Of a stretch of DNA of 64,000 nucleotides, positions 35,201 through 43,041 are shown piece after piece (positions within the stretch are counted from its first letter, which is position 1; every line of letters starts with the position of its first letter). Location: positions 1 through 64,000 of the forward strand of contig CADCVD010000164.1 of the NCBI GenBank assembly GCA_902806055.1, written 5' to 3'. The translations under genes and the position numbers were made by a program. The notes under the pieces were generated by a model. That model ran no database searches, was not told where the DNA came from, and saw only the letters and a list, made by a program, of their open reading frames with translations. This DNA is from an uncultured Rubrobacteraceae bacterium (lineage in GTDB: Bacteria; Actinomycetota; Rubrobacteria; Rubrobacterales; Rubrobacteraceae).

Positions 35201-36675
35201 GCGCCCGGCCCTTCCATCGCCGAGCCGTTCCTCGACCTCCACCACTCCCGGAAGGTCTGTTTCGGGACGGGCTTCAGCTCGCGCGCCTCGGTCCATCCGG
35301 CGAGCCTGCCGGGGAGGCGGTGGATCGCGCCGCCTCTCGCCAGCGGCCACTGGCCTATCCTCGCCGCCCTTTGGGCGCCCTCGTATAGCCTGCGATCCGA
35401 GAAAGTCTTGGCCATAGCCTTCATCGCCACGTTCTCCGGGTCCAGCTTACCCTTTACGCCGCCTTCGTCTTGTTTGTGACGCACCACCCTGCCGCGCAGG
35501 TGTATGAGCACCTCCGGGATGTTTATCTTCACCGGACAGACCTCGTAGCACGCGCCGCATAGCGAGGAGGCGTAGGGCAGCGAGTCCGAGCCGGGCTTGC
35601 CGATGCCGACGAGTTGCGGCGTCAGGATGGCGCCTATCGGCCCAGGGTAGACCGAGTTGTAGGCGTGGCCGCCGGTACGCTCGTAGACGGGGCAGACGTT
35701 CAGGCAGGCCGAGCAGCGGATGCAGTTCAGGGTCTGGCGCCCGATCTCATCCGCAAGGACCTCGGTCCGCCCGTTGTCCAAGAGGATAAGGTGGAATTCC
35801 TGCGGCCCGTCGCCCTCCGACACGCCCGTCCAGAACGTAGTGTACGGGTTCATCCGCTCCGCCGTCGAGGAGCGGGGGAGGAGCTGCATAAAGACCTCGT
35901 AATCTCGCCAGGCCGGGATTACTTTCTCGATCCCCATGAGCGTCACGAGCACCGGTGGGAGCGTCGTACACATCCGCCCGTTCCCCTCTGACTCGACTAC
36001 GCACACCGTCCCCGTCTCGGCGACGGCGAAGTTGGCGCCGCTTATGCCGACCTTCGCCTTTAGGAACTTCTCGCGCAGGTACAGACGCGCCACGTTGGCC
36101 AGGTCTGGCGGGCTATCCGAGAGGTCGCGGGCGCCGAGCTTCTGCATAAAGAGCTCCCGGATCTCCGAGCGGTTCTTGTGGATCGCCGGCACCAGGATGT
36201 GCGAAGAGGTCTCCCCGGCGAGCTGTATGATGAGCTCCGCGAGGTCCGTCTCGAAAGCCTCGATGCCCTCTCTTTCCAGGTGCTCGTTTAGCTTGGTCTC
36301 GTCGGTCGCGATCGACTTGACCTTGACCACTTCTCTGGCGCGGTGGCTCTTCGCGATCTCTGCGACGATCCCGTTCGCCTCTTCGGCGTCCCGCGCCCAA
36401 TGCACTTGCCCCCCGGCCCTCTTTACGGACTCTTCGAGCTGAAGCAGGTACTCGTCGAGGTGGCGAAGCGTACGCGCCTTCAGGGCGCGTCCGGCCTCCC
36501 TGAGCTGCTCCCAGTCCGGCATCTCGGCTACAGCAACACCCCGCTTGCGGCGGATGGTCTGGGTCGCCTTACCGAGGTTGCGCCGGAGCTGAGTATCGGC
36601 GAGGCTCTCGCGGGCAGACTGCTCGAAGGATGGTGTCCTGCCGCCCGAGAAGGCGTCGGGCGCTTTGATCTTCAC
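35197..36675 (-). CDS. lutB: LutB-like iron-sulfur cluster-binding lactate oxidation protein
   Basis: 492-residue protein with a LUD domain and ferredoxin-like 4Fe-4S motifs. The LUD half contains VVKVKSIATDETKLNEHLE and GANFAVAETGTVCVVESEGN; near residue 316 lies CIRCSACLNVCPVYERTGG and near 367 CGACYEVCPVKINIP. The GTG at 36675 is preceded by GGAAAGGGAG. It starts two bases after the lutA stop. The subunit passes electrons from lactate oxidation; L-lactate to pyruvate is the known reaction of this operon in Bacillus. Confidence 0.9.
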   Translation of the reverse strand: MKIKAPDAFSGGRTPSFEQSARESLADTQLRRNLGKATQTIRRKRGVAVAEMPDWEQLREAGRALKARTLRHLDEYLLQLEESVKRAGGQVHWARDAEEANGIVAEIAKSHRAREVVKVKSIATDETKLNEHLEREGIEAFETDLAELIIQLAGETSSHILVPAIHKNRSEIRELFMQKLGARDLSDSPPDLANVARLYLREKFLKAKVGISGANFAVAETGTVCVVESEGNGRMCTTLPPVLVTLMGIEKVIPAWRDYEVFMQLLPRSSTAERMNPYTTFWTGVSEGDGPQEFHLILLDNGRTEVLADEIGRQTLNCIRCSACLNVCPVYERTGGHAYNSVYPGPIGAILTPQLVGIGKPGSDSLPYASSLCGACYEVCPVKINIPEVLIHLRGRVVRHKQDEGGVKGKLDPENVAMKAMAKTFSDRRLYEGAQRAARIGQWPLARGGAIHRLPGRLAGWTEARELKPVPKQTFREWWRSRNGSAMEGPGA

Positions 36676-36677
36676 GG

Positions 36678-37451
36678 CTACTCCCTTTCCTCTATAGCTT
36701 CGCTGGCGAGTATCTCGGCCAGGTGTACGGCCCTCACGCCGACCCGCTGGCGCTTGAGACCGCCGCCGATGTGCATCAGGCACGAGTTGTCCCCGGCGGT
36801 GCACACTTCGGCCTCGGTCTCCATGACGTGCCGGAGCTTGTCCGAGAGCATCGCGATGGAGGTGTCGGCGTTCTTGACGGCGAAGGTCCCGCCGAAACCG
36901 CAGCACTCCTTCGCCTCCGGCAGCTCGACGAGGTCTATGCCGTTCACGGTTCGCAGGAGCTTCAGGGGCGCGTCGCCGACCTTGAGCATCCGTAAAGAGT
37001 GGCAGGTCGGGTGGTAGGTGACCCGGTGCGGATAGTAGGCGCCGACATCCGTAACGCTTAGCTTGTTGACCAGGAACTCGGAGAGCTCGAAGACCTTTGG
37101 GGCCAGCTCTTCGACGTCAGCGGCGAGCCGTTTGTCGTGCGCGAGCTCGGCGGCCATCGGGTAGAGTTCGCGGACCATGCCGACGCATGAGCCCGAGGGG
37201 GCTACGATAGCGTCGTAGCCCTTGAATACTTCGACGAAGCGACGGACGAGCGGGATCGCCTCGCGCTGGTAGCCGGTGTTGAAATGCATCTGGCCGCAGC
37301 AGGTCTGTTCGAGCGGGAAGTCCACCCGTACCCCCAGCCTTTCGAGCACCTCTACGGTCGCTCGACCGGTCTCTGGAAAGAGCGTATCGTTAAAGCAGGT
37401 GATGAAGAGCGCCACTCGCAAGGTCGACCCCTTCTCTCCGTCCGGGAGCAT
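36678..37451 (-). CDS. lutA: LutA-like CCG-domain protein
   Basis: 257-residue protein with two CCG domains (EQTCCGQMHFNTG near residue 50 and KECCGFGGTF near 185), which bind Fe-S clusters or heterodisulfide-like sites. It begins VALFITCFND. The ATG at 37451 has GGAGCT before it; a TTG at 37418 with AGAAGGGG is equally credible and gives the shorter family-typical N-terminus, so the exact start is open. It is the first gene of lutABC and should be cotranscribed with the other two. Confidence 0.88.
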   Translation of the reverse strand: MLPDGEKGSTLRVALFITCFNDTLFPETGRATVEVLERLGVRVDFPLEQTCCGQMHFNTGYQREAIPLVRRFVEVFKGYDAIVAPSGSCVGMVRELYPMAAELAHDKRLAADVEELAPKVFELSEFLVNKLSVTDVGAYYPHRVTYHPTCHSLRMLKVGDAPLKLLRTVNGIDLVELPEAKECCGFGGTFAVKNADTSIAMLSDKLRHVMETEAEVCTAGDNSCLMHIGGGLKRQRVGVRAVHLAEILASEAIEERE

Positions 37452-37480
37452 AGCTCCGATCCCCCTTAAAGTACTCCCGT

Positions 37481-37509
37481 ATCATAGCTCATCTGCCGGT
37501 CCGGCATCC
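37481..37509 (-). promoter_or_regulatory. Candidate lut promoter with overlapping palindrome
   Basis: Minus strand TATGAT (37486-37481) is a -10 hexamer about 30 bases before the lutA ATG. Immediately upstream, over the spacer and -35 area, lies a perfect 6-1-6 palindrome TGCCGG-A-CCGGCA (37506-37494). A repressor bound there would block polymerase; the regulator is not identified and no GntR gene is nearby. The -35 hexamer itself is poor. Confidence 0.4.
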
Positions 37510-38129
37510 ATCGGCAACGGCTGTTTTATGGTGAAGAAAGCCTCACGGTCGGGTAGATGAGGTCGGCAGCTCGTGCTCAGACCAGGCTGCGGTCGAAGCG
37601 CTAGATCAGGTCGGCGCGGTATTCCCTTGGCCCCTCGACCTCATCGATAGTCTGCGGTCGTAGTCCTCTACCTGCGGGTCTGCAGCCGCGATGTTGGACT
37701 CGTTTCGAGAAGGAGAGAAGGGATGCAGAAGAGACGCGCGCAAGCCCTGAACGGCCAGGATCCCGTGTGTGATCCCCTTTTATACTACCGGTTCGCCTCT
37801 GGCCGGATTCGCCGTGTCGATCCTCACGTCGGTCATGAGACTTCCTGTTACTGCTCGTCTCTCAAACGACCGCCCGCAGATCGATGCATCACCGAAGAAG
37901 AGTCGTAAAGCACCGATCCGCGGGTGGTAAGCCCTTTCCCATTACTCACCACCTCTCGGCGGCGCACTATATGTTACATCTTTTGGGCCAAGAGTACATA
38001 CTATTATGTAGGTTTCTCAAGAATTTCGTGCTAGCGGGCCAGAGACGGCGTCCGTGTTATCGTCGTTTATCTCTCTGCCTCTGCGCGGATCATGTCGCGG
38101 GCAGAGATCCAACCCGTCGCTATAAGCCT
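37510..38129. other. Gene-poor stretch upstream of the CheB remnant
   Basis: No convincing gene in these 620 bases. A 61-codon frame at 37723-37908 has a strong GGAGAGAAGGG ribosome-binding site before its ATG, but its product (starting MQKRRAQALNG) matches nothing I know and it is followed by decayed sequence. It may be the broken 5' end of the CheB-like gene downstream. Confidence 0.4.
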
Positions 38130-38400
38130 TGCTGGTGGCTTCCCCGCGCCGGGCACGCCTACACTGCCGAAGCATGCTAAACGAGAAGGCCGAGGCCCTG
38201 GATAGCGGGTTGTACGTGGCGCTGAATACCCTGTAGGAGAACGGGGCAATGTCGAGGAAGCTCGCCACCCGGGCGAACACAAGAAGATCACGCGGCGCCG
38301 TGCATCGAGGAGCGAGCGAGGAAAGCGAACGAGCAGACCAACCTGATCTGCGAGGCGCTGAACAATGCTGCGCACAGTACGACCAGAGACATTATCTAGC
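38130..38400 (+). pseudogene. Remnant of a CheB-like chemotaxis methylesterase C-terminus
   Basis: Read across three frames, the stretch gives AGHAYTAEAC, then NEKAEALDSGLYVALNTL, a TAG stop at 38234, ENGAMSRKLATRAN, and after another frameshift IEERARKANEQTNLICEAL. In order this matches the C-terminal region I know from CheB-type proteins (RVGHAY, then AEALE..LW.ALR.LEE, then SRRLAERAR, then FEERA.EAE..A.LIR). At least one stop and two frameshifts show it is dead. Only the last third remains recognisable; upstream no methylesterase active-site sequence could be found. Confidence 0.55.
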
Positions 38401-39067
38401 TCACATTCGACCGCGTGGCCTACTGATTCGCGACGTGAACAGAGCCGGCGCCCGGGGATGGTGGGAAAATGGGAAAGAGAGCGCCGGCTCGGAAACTGTG
38501 GCGACGCAAGTATAAACTGGCACGCATGAAGAAACATTACACACTTTTGTGCAATTTTGTGTGCGATGTAGGTAACTGTCGCATGATAAGCGCGCTCGCC
38601 GCTCTTCTAAACCCTCTTACGAGCTGTATGGTGCGACCAACCTGATGTAGCCCGTTCTACGGACCCGCCCCCTCTTGATGATACGGGGCTTGTCGCGCCT
38701 TCGAGGTTAAGAGAGCGCCTAGACATCTCTCAACGAGGTCTAGCCTTCTAGCGAGAACTGGGGGAGCGCATCGTTCGGCGGCCTTGGGTTCGTCTTGCCT
38801 GTCGCCCCCGACGCTACCGGATTCCACAGCGTTCGTCGACCGGTCTGCCCTTGCGCTCTCGGCTTCGGTCCTGACCCGCCGATCGTACTGCCAAAGTCAG
38901 GGTGCTTGCAGCGGTCCTCTCCGTCGTTCCTGAGCTCCGTCAGTCTCATCTAGATCAGGGACTGATCTTCGATAACCAGCGACTCCATCTTCTCCGGTAG
39001 TTAGTGTGGGATGGCCGAACACGCGCAGGTTGAGATAAGCGTTTGGGCACAGCCTGTGATTCGTGGG
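38401..39067. other. Decayed, gene-free region
   Basis: No gene supported in 667 bases. It contains a 9-bp inverted repeat AGCCGGCGC/GCGCCGGCT (38442-38450 and 38481-38489) and an AT-rich patch at 38515-38570. A 69-codon frame on the minus strand at 38740-38949 has no recognisable homology or start signal. Confidence 0.55.
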
Positions 39068-39559
39068 CTACTGCTTTAGAGAGAGCGCCCCGAGACCTTC
39101 GGCGAAGACGTCCTCTAGCAGGCCCAGAGCCCAGTTCGGGAGGTTAGATCTCTCCAGCAGCCCGACCCGTAAGTAGTACGAGGGGTAAGAGGCCGCCACG
39201 GCGGAGATCAGGCCGAGCGCAGCACCACTCTTTCCCTGACGACCCGAGGAGGCGAACAACGCTGCCCCGACGAGGGCGCCCGAGGCAGCCCTTCCGAAGA
39301 GGCCGGGAGTCGAGACTCTATCCGGCGCTCCGGAGTACTTGTCCGCGATCATCTCGCCCACGGCCAGGACCGTGAGAAGTCGGGATACTCTGGTCGAGGC
39401 GAGCGACGCGAACAGCGTCTTCTCGATACCGTCGATCCTGCCGCCTGAGGCCGCCCGGCTCAACTGAGCCGGCGCGCTCATGGACCGGATCCCAGCAACC
39501 GCGCCGAGACCTAGCGTACGCAAGACGAGCTGGCCCGTGCTAATCCTGGTCTCGAACAT
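39068..39559 (-). CDS. DUF4126 family membrane protein
   Basis: 163-residue membrane protein. It has GAVAGIRSMSAPAQLS at the start, KYSGAPDRVSTPGLFGRAASGALVGAAL in the middle and a C-terminal ALGLLEDVFAEGLGALSL, consistent with DUF4126 proteins, which have four to five helices and unknown role. ATG 39559 is just upstream of the stop of the SPW gene and follows it in the same direction with weak ribosome-binding sequence. The frame continues further upstream to 39655 but overlaps the SPW gene. Confidence 0.8.
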   Translation of the reverse strand: MFETRISTGQLVLRTLGLGAVAGIRSMSAPAQLSRAASGGRIDGIEKTLFASLASTRVSRLLTVLAVGEMIADKYSGAPDRVSTPGLFGRAASGALVGAALFASSGRQGKSGAALGLISAVAASYPSYYLRVGLLERSNLPNWALGLLEDVFAEGLGALSLKQ

Positions 39560-39566
39560 AGCTCGT

Positions 39567-39917
39567 CTATCGGGTCTTAGTCGTCGCGGCGGCGAGGACT
39601 TCGGTAGCCCCGACCAGCACGTGCGGCAGCCAGTAGCGCGATCCCTTGTCGGCAAAACCGAAGAGCCAGGGCGAGGAGGCGAGCAGCACGCCGCTAGCGG
39701 TGTCCAGGGCCAGGTGTAGCGGCATCGGCAGTACCTTGACGAGACCGAGCTCGTAGTCGGTGAGCAGACTGTAGGCGGTCGCGCCGCCCCCTGCCATCCT
39801 GAGAACGCGCGCCGCGGAGGGCTCGTCCTCTATTCCAAGCAGCTTGGGGGCCGTGAGTAGGCTCGCCCCCGTCAGGTAGTCGAGTATCCCGTGTGTCTTT
39901 GTCGAGACTATCCGCAC
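39567..39917 (-). CDS. SPW-repeat-like small membrane protein
   Basis: 116-residue protein with three to four helices. It contains the KTHGILDYLTGASLLTAPKLLG segment and a tandem SSPWLFGFADKG motif containing the SPW core. The GTG at 39917 follows GAGGAG with six-base spacing. Function is unknown for the family. It overlaps no neighbour and is three bases from the glycosyltransferase stop. Confidence 0.83.
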   Translation of the reverse strand: MRIVSTKTHGILDYLTGASLLTAPKLLGIEDEPSAARVLRMAGGGATAYSLLTDYELGLVKVLPMPLHLALDTASGVLLASSPWLFGFADKGSRYWLPHVLVGATEVLAAATTKTR

Positions 39918-39920
39918 TTC

Positions 39921-40790
39921 TTACTCCTCTCGTGGGCCGTACTTGCCGAACTCGTATTCGACCCGGTTCGCCCACCTGTATCTCCCGAGGGCAAAGAAGA
40001 ACGACAAGAGCATGTACCTCAGCAGCATGTTCCCGATGCCGTACTTCCTGTAGCGCCGATCGGAGACGTATACCCGCTCCGCGACGATTCCGAAACGTCG
40101 TCCCTTTGCGAGGCGACGGATCAACTCTATATCGTCAAACTTCAGGGTGGTATCGAAGCCTTCGCTCAGTCGGAAGACCTCTCCTCTTGCCGCGATGCAG
40201 TGACCGGCCCCCGAGGGCATGAGCTTCTCCGTGGCCTTGAAGAGCAGGTTGAAGAAGGTGAAGACGCCCCTTATCGCCGGCGTCGAGCGGTACGGGACGT
40301 ACAGGGGGCACGCGACATCCAGCCGCCTCATTTCGAACTCCCCAACGAAACGCTCCAAGGATTTCTCCGGGAGCCGCGTGTCGGCGTCGAGGAAGATCAG
40401 AAGGTCCCCCTGGGCTCTCCGGCCGCCCAGATTCCTGCCCGCCGCCACGGGGGGGGAGCCGGCCAGTAGCGTAGTATCCGGGAAGCCCCCGACAATCTGA
40501 ACGGTATCGTCCTCCGAGCCCGCGTCTACGACTATAACCTCATCCTCCTCCCTCACCTGCCCGAAGACGTCCGAGAGCAGCGTACCGACGTGGCGCTCCT
40601 CGTTGAGGGCGGGTATGATCACGCTTACCGAAGGACGTCTACGAGACCCAACATATGAGTCCTGGACTTGTTCTGAGAGTCCCTCAGACTCACCGGGCTC
40701 TACCGGCGCCTCTGAGCTGCCCGATGTATCCCTCATAAGCCTCTCAAACCCTCCTCGATCTGTTGACCGGGCTTCTCTACCCTGCAACAT
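39921..40790 (-). CDS. Glycosyltransferase family 2 protein with membrane-associated C-terminus
   Basis: 289-residue GT-A glycosyltransferase. The nucleotide-binding strand is SVIIPALNEERHVGTLL, and the metal motif is FLDADTRLPEKSL (about residue 137). A C-terminal hydrophobic segment (MLLRYMLLSFFFALGRYRW) may anchor it. ATG 40790 is supported by a TATATA/TATAAC just upstream, suggesting a near-leaderless message; an in-frame ATG at 40736 following GAGAGG is the alternative. The acceptor is unknown. It is first in a row with the SPW and DUF4126 genes. Confidence 0.85.
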   Translation of the reverse strand: MLQGREARSTDRGGFERLMRDTSGSSEAPVEPGESEGLSEQVQDSYVGSRRRPSVSVIIPALNEERHVGTLLSDVFGQVREEDEVIVVDAGSEDDTVQIVGGFPDTTLLAGSPPVAAGRNLGGRRAQGDLLIFLDADTRLPEKSLERFVGEFEMRRLDVACPLYVPYRSTPAIRGVFTFFNLLFKATEKLMPSGAGHCIAARGEVFRLSEGFDTTLKFDDIELIRRLAKGRRFGIVAERVYVSDRRYRKYGIGNMLLRYMLLSFFFALGRYRWANRVEYEFGKYGPREE

Positions 40791-41062
40791 CGAGTTATAT
40801 ATGCCAAAGAGGCGTACGATCGAAGAAATCGAGTTAGGTATGACGCGACCAGAGTATAGAGTCGCCTAGCATCTCAACCTATCCGCGCTAGCCAAAAAGG
40901 AGGATGCATATTTTGGACCATTTTGGCATTTAGCAAGGGTTTTGTGGACCTTCGAACACATGGTATCCGATATGATGGCTAGCGCAACGGGGAAGTTGAA
41001 GGGAGCCTAACCATTTAGGGAGGTGGTACCGCCAGATGCTGAGACCGACATGTTGTACCGAT

Positions 41063-41092
41063 TTGACAGTCCGGGTAGTCTGGAGTTATGCA
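41063..41092 (+). promoter_or_regulatory. Promoter of the PadR-like gene
   Basis: TTGACA at 41063-41068 (consensus) and TATGCA at 41087-41092, 18 bases apart. Transcription should begin near 41099, which rules out the ATG at 41088 as start codon of the PadR gene. The region before it (40791-41062) holds no gene that I can support. Confidence 0.7.
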
Positions 41093-41123
41093 TGTTGCTT
41101 GCCACCGTGTCGCGGTGCTGCGG

Positions 41124-41477
41124 ATGAGCGGTAACGTGTTGGGGGCGCCCTCTAGCGTCTGGCTTGTACCCTTCTTGCTACTCGGTCTACGACGGGGCGT
41201 CTCCCTCGGGCAAGAGTTGAGGCGGAGAATGTCCGAACTCGGCTTCCGTGAAAGGCGGCGAGGGGACTTGTACCGGGCCTTAAACCAGATGGAGGACGAG
41301 GGCATGGTCTTTTGTAACCGTGACGGGGACGATCATGAGGCACCGGAGCGGAGCTACGCGATCACGGAGGACGGCGGGTCGTATCTAGCTTTTTGTGCGG
41401 AGTCCCTCGTGCGGTGCCAACAGGAGATCAAGTCGTTCTTCGATGCCTACGAGAGGATCGGTCAAAGGAGTGTCTGA
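41124..41477 (+). CDS. PadR family transcriptional regulator
   Basis: About 117 residues with the winged-helix region VPFLLLGLRRGVSLGQELRRRM, GDLYRALNQMEDEGMV and SYAITEDGGSYLAF, followed by a short C-terminal helix that ends FFDAYERIG, which likely dimerises. PadR proteins repress genes for stress or phenolic-acid responses. The start is ATG 41124 because the promoter at 41063-41092 places the transcript start near 41099. A GTG at 41115 is also in frame. No ribosome-binding site is strong. Its target is unknown; the next genes are two small hypothetical ones. Confidence 0.83.
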   Translation: MSGNVLGAPSSVWLVPFLLLGLRRGVSLGQELRRRMSELGFRERRRGDLYRALNQMEDEGMVFCNRDGDDHEAPERSYAITEDGGSYLAFCAESLVRCQQEIKSFFDAYERIGQRSV

Positions 41478-41711
41478 TAAGAGAAGGGGTTCGCTACACC
41501 TTACCTCGGCTTCGACGTCTCCTCGCTCAGGCATAGACTCGAGCTAACCGCACCCTGGGAGAAGGTCGAGAGCGAAAGGCCTTCGGAGCATCTGTGGTTC
41601 TTCGGCGTCGGGTGGCCTACCTGCTCTTCCCGCTCTGGCGGAGAAACAGGCGGTTTGATCGACGAAGGCCTAGCTGTACCAGGGGGATACGACGGCTGTA
41701 CTGGAGGCAAG

Positions 41712-42044
41712 ATGGAAGACGAGAGACGGCGGACGAGCGAGGACTACGAGCAGTTGGACCGGATTCTGTTGGGGGCAGAGGAAGCTCTTGAGAAGGAAGA
41801 TCTGCGCGGGACCAACGAGGTGCTCAAGAATGCGAACGTCAAAGCCGCATCGATGTGGGGTGAGGTCGGTCAGCCTACGCTGCCGGGGCACACTAGGCGT
41901 CTGATCGGGCTTATCTGGGGGCTCCAGGAAGACCTAGGCCGCGCCGAACCAAATCATGCGGTGAGCTTACGAAACAACCTTCACGAACTACGCTCATGGT
42001 TCGAGATCGAGGCACGCAGGGACGCGGAGAACGTCAAGTTTTAG
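41712..42044 (+). CDS. Hypothetical helical protein
   Basis: 110-residue acidic, mainly helical protein starting MEDERRRTSEDYEQLD with conserved-looking GEVGQPTLPGHTRRLIGLIWGLQEDL. No family known to me. ATG 41712 has GGAGG at good spacing; the frame also stays open well upstream of it, back almost to the PadR stop, but without a start codon except TTG 41655. Stands between the PadR gene and the next hypothetical gene, 19 bases apart, so possibly regulated together. Confidence 0.62.
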   Translation: MEDERRRTSEDYEQLDRILLGAEEALEKEDLRGTNEVLKNANVKAASMWGEVGQPTLPGHTRRLIGLIWGLQEDLGRAEPNHAVSLRNNLHELRSWFEIEARRDAENVKF

Positions 42045-42063
42045 AGAAAGCGGTAGGTGGCTA

Positions 42064-42642
42064 GTGATAGGAAACGGGGCGAGACCACTCTGGGTAATAG
42101 CAAGACAAGACGACGGGCAGATGCAGGTGTTGACTCTTCGCCATAGGAATAGAGAGACTCTACCGATCTTCAGCTTCGAGGATGAAGCCGAGATGTTCCT
42201 CCAACTGGAGACGCCGGAGACGTATTGGCGGGCCAGGGAGACGACCCTGGGGGAGCTAGTCTCGCTGCTCTACGGCCCCTGCGCGAGCGTGAAGAGCGTG
42301 GCTCTCGATCCGCTGCCGCTCGTGGACCAAAACCTTATGTGCAGGGGCAGGAACGAGTTCGTACGGTACATCCTGAACGGGCACAAGACCTGCAATAGCT
42401 CGTTTCAGACATACCCGAAGACACCGGCCCCTCCATCCTGCGAGGAGAAGATAGGATGCGAGACGCGAACGAGCAGCGCGAAGGCTGCCCGGCACAAAAC
42501 TGTGGAGTCCGTAGGAGAGGCCGCTAACGGCAAGAACGAAGCGCTCATCCCGGATTACACTGTGCTCGACTTCGACCCTATCCACGAGCCGCGCGGTCTC
42601 TCGGGAGTCCGTAAGAGCGGGGACCACGACGACCTTGCCTGA
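42064..42642 (+). CDS. Hypothetical protein, paralog of the 25.0-kb gene with extended C-terminus
   Basis: 192 residues. Residues about 1-100 (LWVIARQDDGQ, LPIFSFEDEAEMFL, VKSVALDPLP) align in layout with the 125-residue protein encoded at 25034-25411, the only other member seen here. After about residue 115 the sequence becomes Lys/Thr/Pro/Asp-rich and low in regular structure, unlike the short relative; this tail may have arisen by loss of an earlier stop. GTG 42064 has AGGTGG four bases before it. Unrecognised function. Confidence 0.62.
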   Translation: MIGNGARPLWVIARQDDGQMQVLTLRHRNRETLPIFSFEDEAEMFLQLETPETYWRARETTLGELVSLLYGPCASVKSVALDPLPLVDQNLMCRGRNEFVRYILNGHKTCNSSFQTYPKTPAPPSCEEKIGCETRTSSAKAARHKTVESVGEAANGKNEALIPDYTVLDFDPIHEPRGLSGVRKSGDHDDLA

Positions 42643-42987
42643 AGAGCCCTCACGAACGCGATAACCAAGCCTGCCTTCTATCATGGCTCGCTAAATTAGT
42701 CCTCTAGGACACACGCCGGTCCGTTATGGGAGAGAAGTGTTGGGATGCTGCGCCGTACGTAGTTACTAGATACGAGTAGCTCTCCAGAGGACCGATCGAA
42801 ACGCCAGCCCCTGGGGAGAGGCGCCGTGTGGGCAGGGCAAGGATCGTACCAAACGGCGCGTTTGAAGACGGTCTAGAACGAGACGATGGAGAAAATCGGC
42901 CAGCCCCGACGCTGCATTGTGTGAAGGACTAAATAGCCTCAGCATCTAAACCGGTAAGCAGGTTTGCTTGGAGAGTACAAGCAACAA
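42643..42987. other. Gene-free stretch before the lctP terminator
   Basis: No gene is supported in 345 bases; only short frames opposite neighbouring sequence are present. I see no repeat or regulatory site. Confidence 0.6.
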
Positions 42988-43025
42988 ACGAGAAGGGGGC
43001 AGATGCTAGACTGCCCCCTTCTCGT
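42988..43025 (-). terminator. Terminator of lctP
   Basis: A 15-bp perfect inverted repeat (42988-43002 with 43011-43025, 8-base loop) begins 17 bases after the lctP stop on the minus strand, and the sequence beyond it reads TTTGTTGC. Strong stem, moderate T tail. Confidence 0.85.
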
Positions 43026-43041
43026 GGTTCGAATGTTGACG

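Noticed and set aside
37723-37908. 61-codon frame with a strong ribosome-binding site
   Set aside because: Possible gene start, but the product is unrecognised and is followed directly by decayed sequence, so it is only mentioned as a possible remnant.
38740-38949. 69-codon minus-strand frame in the decayed region
   Set aside because: No ribosome-binding site, no recognisable domain, composition like random GC-rich sequence; not called a gene.
40801-40869. Short plus-strand peptide frame opposite the glycosyltransferase start
   Set aside because: Twenty-two codons without a ribosome-binding site, sharing the promoter-like TATATA on the other strand; no support.
42256-42684. 142-codon minus-strand frame opposite the hypothetical gene at 42 kb
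   Set aside because: Antisense shadow of the plus-strand gene; no ribosome-binding site or family resemblance.
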